A stretch of DNA of 64,000 nt from Christensenella sp. UBA4675 (GTDB lineage: Bacteria; Bacillota; Clostridia; Christensenellales; Borkfalkiaceae): contig DHLF01000005.1 in NCBI GenBank assembly GCA_002405165.1, positions 133,743 through 197,742 on the forward strand, written 5' to 3'. Under the pieces are notes generated by a model. That model saw only the letters and a list, made by a program, of their open reading frames with translations, ran no database searches and had not been told where the DNA came from. A program made the translations under genes and the position numbers. Below, piece by piece: positions 43,560-51,300 of this stretch (the first letter of the stretch is position 1; each line of letters opens with the position of its first letter).

Positions 43560-43573
43560 CGAACATTTGTTCG
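43560..43573 (-). promoter_or_regulatory. LexA/DinR box (SOS operator)
   Basis: Minus strand CGAACAAATGTTCG is a full match to the Firmicutes LexA consensus CGAACRNRYGTTYG, inside a longer palindrome TCGAACA-AA-TGTTCGA. It lies just after the predicted transcription start, where LexA would block initiation. Confidence 0.8.
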
Positions 43574-43585
43574 AATTGCAAATTT

Positions 43586-43591
43586 ATTTTA
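43586..43591 (-). promoter_or_regulatory. -10 box of the phage-type cluster promoter
   Basis: Minus strand TGTTAAAAT (extended -10). No good -35 at 17 bases. The LexA box begins 12 bases downstream. Confidence 0.5.
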
Positions 43592-43652
43592 ACACAATTT
43601 TTTGTCCAAAACCGACCCGAGCGACACAAAAAATAAAAAAAATTAAAAAAAC

Positions 43653-43690
43653 TTGTTAAAGAAAAAAAATAATGCTATAATAATAGCATT
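43653..43690 (+). promoter_or_regulatory. Promoter with overlapping palindrome before the 830-residue protein gene
   Basis: TTGTTA, 17-base spacer, TATAAT (43676-43681). A 20-base palindrome, AATGCTAT-AATA-ATAGCATT, spans 43671-43690, covering the -10 and touching the ATG. No ribosome binding site is present, so the message should be almost leaderless and possibly repressed through the palindrome. Confidence 0.6.
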
Positions 43691-46183
43691 ATGAAAAAGA
43701 CGCTTTCGATAATAACAATTTCATCGTTTATAATATGCTTGTTCTTAGCCTTAAATTTCGGAGGAAAAGTACTGGCGGAGAACACTAACAAATTAAAAAC
43801 TCAACCTTTTATACCGTCAACGTACTTCGAATACTACTCTTTGTCGTCGCCTATAGACGTATGCGAGGATGAAAATAACGTTTATATAGCCGAAAAAAAC
43901 GCCATAATAAAATTTGATAAATCGTTGCAAGAATACAAGAGATTTTCTCTTCCCGATATGACGATAACCCAAATAGGTTGTTACGAAAACGTAGTTTACT
44001 TTTTAAGTTCTTCCATCCTTTATAAAGTTTCGCCCGAAGAATTTAATAAATGCGAGAAAGTAACTATTTACGATAAAGACGAAGAAGCCAATCGTGACGT
44101 TTCAACGTGTTTTTACATTTCGGATATGTTATACACAAACACCAGTTCCGACATAGTAATAAGTTCTTTTAACAAAGAAACGAATAATTTCGAAATCAAA
44201 GAAAAACATTCTTTGGGGAAAACCGTTACAATTGCCGTAAATCAAAGAAAAGGCGAAATGTATTCAACGCTATATTACTTTGACGAATTTTCTTGTTACG
44301 CCTTATATAGAAACGGCGTAAACGAAAAATTATTCGACGCGTCGGTTTCGTTTGCGCAGTACTATAACGGCAAAATTTATTACGTTACGACTAACGGATT
44401 ATTTGCATATTCTACGGAAGATAAAACTACAATCGCACTTACGGAATCGGACGAAAACAAGGCGAATACAAGCGGGTTTTACATTTTTCAAGACAGAGTT
44501 TTAATTTGTTATCAAGAATTGAATTTAATAAAAGAATTCGATTTAAGAACGTACGAATTTACAGGTAGAATAGTAACAACATATTCGGATAAGACCAACA
44601 GATTACCGCAAACAGTAAAAGAAGTGGTAGCGGACGGAGATTATGTATACGTTTTAACGCAAGACTCGTCTTCTATCACTCAACTTATGAAGTTTTCCGA
44701 AACCGAAAAAAAATATTATAAAATAAATGCGGATTTATCTTTTTACCCTAAAATTTTTGCGGTTACGGGAAATACTATAATACTGGCAAACGGAACGGAT
44801 GCAATAAAAATACTCGAACAAGGTGAAGAAGAAAACGGAATTATACCCTGTGAAGAAAAATACTCCTTAAAAGGAACTAACGCTAACAACGTAGTAGCGG
44901 TAGACAGTTTCGAAGGGGACTTTTATATTATTAAAAACACTACCGTGTCCGACAGTAAGCAGTACCCTACCATAGTTAAAGTTGAAAAAACGTCGAAAAA
45001 ATATAATATAAACGTAAACTCCTATAAATATTTTAAGCAAAAGGAAGGAACGGCAAAAACATGTACGATAAACGCCTTTGGCGAGATATTTATTATGATG
45101 ACAAACGGCGAAATAGTTAAATACGATTTAATTAACGACGCATGGGAAAAATCCGAAATATCAATTCCCGCAGAAGCTACTAAAATTCAAGCCGATTTCG
45201 AAAGTTTATATTATAATCTAGAAGAAAAAATATTTAATGCCAAAACGCACGAAGGTTACGAATTAGAAAAGAACAAAAATTACGGAAACGGCAATTTGGT
45301 TTCATTCGAGTTTAATTGGGATTTATCAAAAGTTTTCTTTTTGTACGAAGGTCATTTAATTTACACTTTAGACTTGCCTTTAAAAACGCCAAACAATTTC
45401 GAAATTCCCGTCGGATACGGAACCACTTTAATGACGAGCATAGAAACAACAACCGTAAACACGGGTGCAAAAATGTATGAAGTCGAAAAAGGAAACAATA
45501 ATTACTTTAATTATATTTCCTACAAACTTTCAAACTCCCCCGAAGAGTACGTTATAATAGATAAAAGCGAAAACGACTTCTTATTGATTGCAAACGGAAA
45601 AACTACTTATATAATAAGGAAAGCAGACGCCGATATAACAACCGTATCCGAAGAAAAAGGCGAATATAAAACAGGATATTATTTGGCAAGCGCAGGAATT
45701 TATTCAATTCCGCAGTTAAATCTCTCGTTTAAAATAGCTCAAGCGGAAAAATACGAAAAAATAAACATAGAAAAAAAATATTCCGTAGGCGGAAAAGAAT
45801 ACCTACTTATTAAAAGAGAAAACGGTCAAAAAGGTTTTATAGAAAAAAACTTTATCGCAAAAGAAATTTTGGAATTAACCGAAAAAACTTCGTTTAAATT
45901 TTACGAATGTAAAAAAACCTCCGTTTACGATATAAACGGCGAAATAATAGGCGAAATTCCTAGCGGAAGCGTTGCGGTTTATTCGTTTAAAGACGGAATG
46001 TATAAAATAAGATTTTTGGTCGGGGAAGACGGCATAGGCTATATTCCGTACGACGCAATAATTATAAAAAAAGATAAAACTATAAGAAACACTTTGCTTT
46101 TAATGATTGTTTTATCCGCGTTTTTAATAACCGCGGTATATTTACAAAACAGAGCCAAAAGAAAAAGATTAAACAACTATTAA
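43691..46183 (+). CDS. Large exported, C-terminally anchored protein with propeller-like and SH3-like parts
   Basis: An 830-residue protein. It has a signal peptide (1-30, ending KVLA), about 500 residues of repeated beta strands in propeller style (VYIAEKNAIIKFDKSLQ, IYYVTTNGLFAYSTEDK, VYVLTQDSSSITQLMKFS), and two SH3-like stretches from about 670 (QKGFIEKNFI and GEDGIGYIPYDAI). The C-terminus has a membrane helix near 800-818 and a basic tail. No enzyme motif is visible. It is divergent from the LexA-box promoter of the phage-type cluster, starts from a near-leaderless promoter and ends at a strong terminator. Function unknown; the layout suggests a surface sensor or binding protein. Confidence 0.75.
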   Translation: MKKTLSIITISSFIICLFLALNFGGKVLAENTNKLKTQPFIPSTYFEYYSLSSPIDVCEDENNVYIAEKNAIIKFDKSLQEYKRFSLPDMTITQIGCYENVVYFLSSSILYKVSPEEFNKCEKVTIYDKDEEANRDVSTCFYISDMLYTNTSSDIVISSFNKETNNFEIKEKHSLGKTVTIAVNQRKGEMYSTLYYFDEFSCYALYRNGVNEKLFDASVSFAQYYNGKIYYVTTNGLFAYSTEDKTTIALTESDENKANTSGFYIFQDRVLICYQELNLIKEFDLRTYEFTGRIVTTYSDKTNRLPQTVKEVVADGDYVYVLTQDSSSITQLMKFSETEKKYYKINADLSFYPKIFAVTGNTIILANGTDAIKILEQGEEENGIIPCEEKYSLKGTNANNVVAVDSFEGDFYIIKNTTVSDSKQYPTIVKVEKTSKKYNINVNSYKYFKQKEGTAKTCTINAFGEIFIMMTNGEIVKYDLINDAWEKSEISIPAEATKIQADFESLYYNLEEKIFNAKTHEGYELEKNKNYGNGNLVSFEFNWDLSKVFFLYEGHLIYTLDLPLKTPNNFEIPVGYGTTLMTSIETTTVNTGAKMYEVEKGNNNYFNYISYKLSNSPEEYVIIDKSENDFLLIANGKTTYIIRKADADITTVSEEKGEYKTGYYLASAGIYSIPQLNLSFKIAQAEKYEKINIEKKYSVGGKEYLLIKRENGQKGFIEKNFIAKEILELTEKTSFKFYECKKTSVYDINGEIIGEIPSGSVAVYSFKDGMYKIRFLVGEDGIGYIPYDAIIIKKDKTIRNTLLLMIVLSAFLITAVYLQNRAKRKRLNNY

Positions 46184-46192
46184 AAATTAAAA

Positions 46193-46225
46193 ATCCACCT
46201 GTTTTTGCGGGTGGATAATTTTTTT
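46193..46225 (+). terminator. Terminator of the 830-residue protein gene
   Basis: ATCCACC (46193-46199) pairs with GGTGGAT (46210-46216), followed by a run of seven T. Confidence 0.85.
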
Positions 46226-46226
46226 A

Positions 46227-46260
46227 CAAAATAAAAACGCTAGAATTTACCTAGCGTTTT
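46227..46260 (-). terminator. Terminator of the AraC-kinase-PqqD operon
   Basis: AAAACGCTAG (46234-46243) pairs with CTAGCGTTTT (46251-46260). On the minus strand a TTTTTATTTT run follows. It faces the plus-strand terminator next to it. Confidence 0.8.
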
Positions 46261-46281
46261 ATTATATCTAAAATTTATAAA

Positions 46282-46545
46282 TCATTCGATAATATTAGCC
46301 TTTTTTAAAGTATTTAAAAACTCTTCGACGTCTTTTTTTGCAATTTCTTCCGAAACATCATATTCGTTTAAAAGCGTTTTTATCAAGTCTTTTTCATTCT
46401 CACCGTTCTGTAAAGCTTGCCAAAGAATAGTACCGCTTTGATTTAAAGTAATCATACAATTATAATCTTTAACGCATTCGCCCACGGCGACGACTGCGGA
46501 AAAATCTCCCATATTTCTTAAAGCAAATTGTCCTTTAAATTTCAT
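46282..46545 (-). CDS. PqqD-like peptide-binding protein
   Basis: An 87-residue PqqD-fold protein. The pattern LNQSGTILWQALQNGENEKDLIKTL followed by a second helix with EEFLNTLKKANIIE is the PqqD/RiPP recognition element layout (described here in parts; the strand and helix order are clear). Such proteins bind leader peptides for modifying enzymes, but no radical SAM enzyme, precursor peptide or exporter is nearby. It follows the HPr-kinase-like gene by 7 bases. Pairs of this type occur widely in clostridia with unknown role. Confidence 0.75.
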   Translation of the reverse strand: MKFKGQFALRNMGDFSAVVAVGECVKDYNCMITLNQSGTILWQALQNGENEKDLIKTLLNEYDVSEEIAKKDVEEFLNTLKKANIIE

Positions 46546-46552
46546 AATTCTC

Positions 46553-47218
46553 CTATAATTCTTTTAATTCGTTAAAGCATACGTCGTATGCTTGTTTACT
46601 TATATCGCAATTTAGCAAATACACGGGAACGGTATTTATCGCTTTTTCAATAAGTTCCAGCGTCTTTTCCGATTCCTTTATGCTTTTAGGTATAAAAACC
46701 TGCTTATACAAATAAGTAAAAGCGTGTTTTTTATCTAATTTTTTTATTTCGTTAAACTTTGCTTGCCGTAAAATTACAAATGCTTTTACAACTCCAAAGT
46801 CGTTTACGTACTTATTGTTTTTCCCCGACAACGGCGACGAGTAAGCAAAAACTTTATTTTCTTTAAACAAATAAAAAGGTTGATCGTCGTTTATAACTTT
46901 GGTTGCAAGCGGACAATATTTTTCCCACAACTTAGCGTGAGTGCTTTTACCCGTTCCGCTAGGGGCTAAAAAAGAGTAAACGTTTTCTCCCGCTTTAATC
47001 GCCGACGAATGTATTCTTAAAACGTTACGGTTATTTAAAAGCCAAAGTATTACATCTTGAAACAGAGATAATACTTTATCCATAAAGTCGCCGTTGTACT
47101 CGTTAAAGTCTAGCGTGCAATTTTCATTTTCAAAAGTAATAAAATCTTTAAAATAATCTAATAATTTATCATTGTAATTTTTAACTAAAAACACAGTTTC
47201 GGCTATTTTTATTTTCAT
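46553..47218 (-). CDS. HPr kinase-like P-loop protein
   Basis: A 221-residue protein with Walker A FLAPSGTGKSTHAKLW, then VINDDQPFYLF and YSSPLSGKN, matching the HprK/PEP carboxykinase-like small kinases often encoded beside PqqD-like proteins. It lacks the N-terminal domain of true HprK, so HPr is unlikely to be its substrate. It overlaps the AraC gene by 4 bases (ATGA) and precedes pqqD-like by 7. The set may modify or sense a peptide or cofactor; no substrate can be read. Confidence 0.75.
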   Translation of the reverse strand: MKIKIAETVFLVKNYNDKLLDYFKDFITFENENCTLDFNEYNGDFMDKVLSLFQDVILWLLNNRNVLRIHSSAIKAGENVYSFLAPSGTGKSTHAKLWEKYCPLATKVINDDQPFYLFKENKVFAYSSPLSGKNNKYVNDFGVVKAFVILRQAKFNEIKKLDKKHAFTYLYKQVFIPKSIKESEKTLELIEKAINTVPVYLLNCDISKQAYDVCFNELKEL

Positions 47219-48093
47219 TGTTCTTTCGTTAACCGCTTTCTAAACTCAATAGGCGAAACGCCTGTTTTTTGTTTAAATATATTTGAAAAGTTATACTCGT
47301 CAGAAAAGCAAAGTTTATCGCTTATTTCAAATATTTTCATCGAAGAATTTTTTAAAAGTTCTTTTGCCATAAAAATTCTTTTATCCAACAAATAATTATA
47401 AGGAGTCGTATTATAATATTTTTTAAACTCCCTATTCATTTGGGATTTAGAAATATTTATTTCCGCGCACAAGTCGTTTAAAGTAATTTTTCTATAAATA
47501 GACGCGTCTAACCTTTCTTTAACGTTGTTAGCTAAGGACGACGTTATTTTTTCGTTGCTTATTTTTTGCGATAAAGAAAACAATATTTTAAAAATTATTC
47601 TGCTTAATCCTATGGAATATTCATCGTGATAAGGGTGTTTTTCGGCGTAAGAGATAAGTTCCGTAAAAAACTTTTCACAATCGGGGTTATGTATAACCAC
47701 TTTATCGAATAAGCCGTACGCACTTAAAAATGTGTCTAAAATACCGCTGAAAAAATTTATCCACATTTTTTTATAAGGTTCTTTTTTGTCTGCACCGTAA
47801 ACGTGAGAAGAACCGGGTTTAAGCATATAAAAATCCCCCGCTTTAACGTAATACGTAACCCCGTCTTGTTTAATATATCCTTTACCCGAAACAACGTATT
47901 CGAAAACGTAATAATCCAAATGTTTTCTTTGAATAAAGTAATCTTTATCGGGATTAGTAATACCTATGGATTCTGCTCTTATAGGATAATTTTTATCCTT
48001 TTCGTAATCCAAAAATATTATTTCTTCCTTTTCGCAACTGCCGTAAACTATGTTTTTATATGGGTCGGGTTTTTTGGTATCGTGTCCGAGCAT
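47215..48093 (-). CDS. AraC family transcriptional regulator
   Basis: A 292-residue regulator. The N-terminal cupin-type sensor (YVVSGKGYIKQDGVTYYVKA, DFYMLKPGSSHVYG) is followed by two helix-turn-helix motifs near 200-285 (LCAEINISKSQMNREFKKYY and FSDEYNFSNIFKQKTGVSP). Start ATG 48093 follows GGAGGAAATT; an upstream in-frame start lacks a site. It is divergent from the GH31 gene, whose promoter lacks a good -35, so it may activate that gene in response to a sugar. It also heads an operon with the kinase-like and PqqD-like genes. Confidence 0.9.
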   Translation of the reverse strand: MLGHDTKKPDPYKNIVYGSCEKEEIIFLDYEKDKNYPIRAESIGITNPDKDYFIQRKHLDYYVFEYVVSGKGYIKQDGVTYYVKAGDFYMLKPGSSHVYGADKKEPYKKMWINFFSGILDTFLSAYGLFDKVVIHNPDCEKFFTELISYAEKHPYHDEYSIGLSRIIFKILFSLSQKISNEKITSSLANNVKERLDASIYRKITLNDLCAEINISKSQMNREFKKYYNTTPYNYLLDKRIFMAKELLKNSSMKIFEISDKLCFSDEYNFSNIFKQKTGVSPIEFRKRLTKEQ

Positions 48094-48173
48094 ATAATTT
48101 CCTCCGAAAAAATTATGCAACTATTACACATTTTTTTATTTTTTTTGCATATTGTAACTTTTCTTTTTTTTAT

Positions 48174-48202
48174 ATTATAATGTAAGCAAGTTTAAATGTC
48201 AA
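48174..48202 (-). promoter_or_regulatory. Consensus promoter of the AraC operon
   Basis: Minus strand TTGACA, 17-base spacer, TATAAT, a perfect match. Confidence 0.85.
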
Positions 48203-48243
48203 TAGTGTTTTTTTACGGAAATTTTTAAACAAAAAAACGAAAT

Positions 48244-48249
48244 TATAAT
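48244..48249 (+). promoter_or_regulatory. Likely -10 box of the GH31 gene
   Basis: TATAAT about 55 bases before the start codon without a recognisable -35, which would suit activation by the divergent AraC protein. The ribosome binding site of the gene is AAGGGGG. Confidence 0.4.
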
Positions 48250-48303
48250 AAATCTTTTTTAAAAAAACACGATTAACGCAAACTAAAATTTAAGGGGGTA
48301 AAA

Positions 48304-51300
48304 ATGAAAAAGCTTTTTAAACAAGTTTTAATTTTACTAATGTGTTCGATTTTCTTTTTGGGCGCAGTGTCTTGTAAAACGAGGGGTAGCGACAAATTGT
48401 CTAAATCATCCGCTGTAGGCTCGTCCCAATCAAGCTCCGACGAAAGTTCATCGGGAACATCGGTTAAGAGTTCGCTTAGTTCAAGTTCGTCTAGTTCATC
48501 AACGACGAGTTCGTCTGAAAAAAGTTCAAGTTCATCGGAAAAGAGTTCTAGTTCATCTAGTTCTAGCGAAGAAGAAGGTTCTTCTAGCAGTTCTTCGTCG
48601 AGTTCTAGCTCATCTAGTTCTAGCTCGTTCGACTTTTCTTTGCCAACTTTGTCTGACAACCCAACTACCGAAAGGGGCGAAATAAACTCTTTAACTTACG
48701 GAGATATAAGGGTTCAGTTATTATCCGACACCTTAGTCAGAATAGAACAAAAAGGACCTAAGGGATTCGAAGACAGGGCGAGTTACATAGTATACAACAG
48801 AGATAACTGGACGACCGTTACCTATACACAAGAACAAACTTCGGACGAATATGTAATAAAAACGCAGAATTACATTGTAAGAATACCTAAAAATTCTACT
48901 GCGGAAAGCGTTTACGTAACCACTCCGACAAATAAACTATTATATAAATACGACGGAAATACGGAAACAAACGTATATCTTCCCTCCCCGTCGGAAGAGT
49001 TAAAGAGTTGGTATTTTACGGATAGTCCGAGAATTATACCGTCGTCGGCAGGATATTCGGTAAACGGAGAGCCTTTGTCGGGATGGGATTTCGACAACGA
49101 TTCTACGGATATATTCGTATTTTTACCGGGTGGAGATTATAAGCAATTTACAAAAGACTACACTCGTTTAACGGGTGAAAGCGAAATGGTAACGTTGCAA
49201 ACGTTGGGATACTGGGATTCGAGATATTACGAATACACTGCGGAAAGCGCATTGCAACAAATAAACGACTATCTTGACAGGGGATACAGTATAGACGTAC
49301 TAGTTATCGACACCGACTGGCGTGACCACACGACGGGATTAAACGGAGTCGGATACGACGTAAACACCGACCTATTCCCCGATATGGCAGGATTTTTAAA
49401 AGAATGTCACGATAAAGGCGTAAACGTCTGCTTTAACGACCATCCCGAACCCGTTTCTGGGACTACCAACGGACTTGACGAAGCCGAAGTAGATTACAGA
49501 AGTAAAAAACTTAAAATGATTTTAAGTTTGGGAATAGATTACTGGTGGTACGATAGAAACTGGCCTACTTGCTTAAATTCAGCCGACCCGAGTATTTCGG
49601 TTTACGCATTCGGAATGTACGCGTATCAATTTATCACGCAAGAATATTTTGAAGCGGAAGTACAAGGAAAAGAAGAAAAATACGCTAGAAGAGCGTTAAT
49701 AATGGGCAACGTAGACGGTTGCTTGCACGGAAAATGGAATTACGCGTCCGATATATCGGCTCACCGTTATTCGATACAATGGACGGGAGATATAACTTGC
49801 GATTCCAACGCTTTGGCGCAAGAAATATACGCGTCTATATTCGGCGGAGCGGAAGTAGGAATACCTTATATGTCGTCCGACATAGGCGGACATACAGGCT
49901 CGGGAGTTACGAACGATATGTACGTTCGTTGGTTCCAGTACGGAGCGTTATCGACTATTTTAAGGGTACATTGTACGGCTTATAAATATATTAAACAAGA
50001 AGGTCGTATGCCGTGGTTATTCGGCGAAACGGCGGAAGAAGTTGCGCACACTTATACGGATATGCGTTATAGATTGCTCCCCTTGTATTATTATTTGTCA
50101 TATAGAAACTACTCTACGGGACTTCCCATAATGGCAAGAACGGATATTAACTATCCCGACTACGAAGAAGCTTCCGCAAACGACCAGTATTTATTAGGCG
50201 ATTACGTTTTAGTTGCGCCTATTGCGACTGCGGGATATGAGAAATTAGTCCCCGACGACCAACTTTCTTACAACGAAAGTCAAGGATTAATGGGCGAATA
50301 TTACAATAACAATTCGTTAAGCGGAACGCCCGCGTACACTCAATTAAACAGCAACGTATTCTTTGACTGGGGCAACGGTTCTCCGCAAAACTTACCTTCC
50401 GACAACTTCTCGGTAAGATGGTCGGGAAAAATAAGAATAGGCGAAAAACCCGCTTCTCTTGCGTTCTACGCCGACGACTCGATAGTAGTTTATATAGACG
50501 GAAATAAGGTTATAGACGGTTCTTCCGTTTACGACACTTATCTATCTACTCCCGTTTACACCGCGAATTCCGAACACGACATTGTAATAGAATATGCGGA
50601 ATTCGGTGGCGGAGCGCATGTTTATATGTATTATTGCATTCAAAATAACGGAATAGTCAGCACTAGAACGGTATTTATCCCCGACGGAACGTGGATTGAC
50701 GTATGGACGGGCGATAGATTTGTAGGTCCTAAATCTTACGAGTTAAGTTACAACCTTAAAACTTCTCCTATTTTCGTAAGAGAAGGCGCGATAATACCGC
50801 TTGCCGAAAATATGAGCAACACAAACGAAAAAGTTTGGAAGAACATGTGTCTTGACGTATATCCGTCCATAAACTACGAAGCAAGGGCTACGATTTACGA
50901 AGACGACACTAAAACCGTTGCGTATAAAGACGGTAAATTCCGTACTACCGACGTAACGATGAAATATTATTCGGATTTAAACTCATTAGTAGTCGGAATT
51001 TATTCCGCAAAGGGTTCGTTCGACGGAATTAGAGCGATTACGGAAAGAAATTGGACTATAAGATTACACTCTAATCCGGAATGGGGAGAAATTACTTCTA
51101 TAACGATAAACGGAAGAGAAATTACTCCTACCCTAATAGAAAAGTCTAGTAGCGGAAAACCGTTCGCGTTTAACGGGGCTTCTCTCGACGGAGACGTGGT
51201 AACGTTTACTTTCCCTGCAAACGTATATGAAGATAGCGTAATTATGATAAAATACGCTAACGTTAAAACTACTGCTTCTAACACGCAATACGACAAAACC

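Noticed and set aside
32600..46281. att sites flanking the phage-type cluster
   Set aside because: I compared the gene-free flanks by eye and found no shared direct repeat; there is also no tRNA gene or integrase.
48273..48659. 128-residue Glu/Leu-rich ORF on the minus strand
   Set aside because: It is the antisense shadow of the Ser-rich linker codons of the GH31 lipoprotein and has no ribosome binding site.
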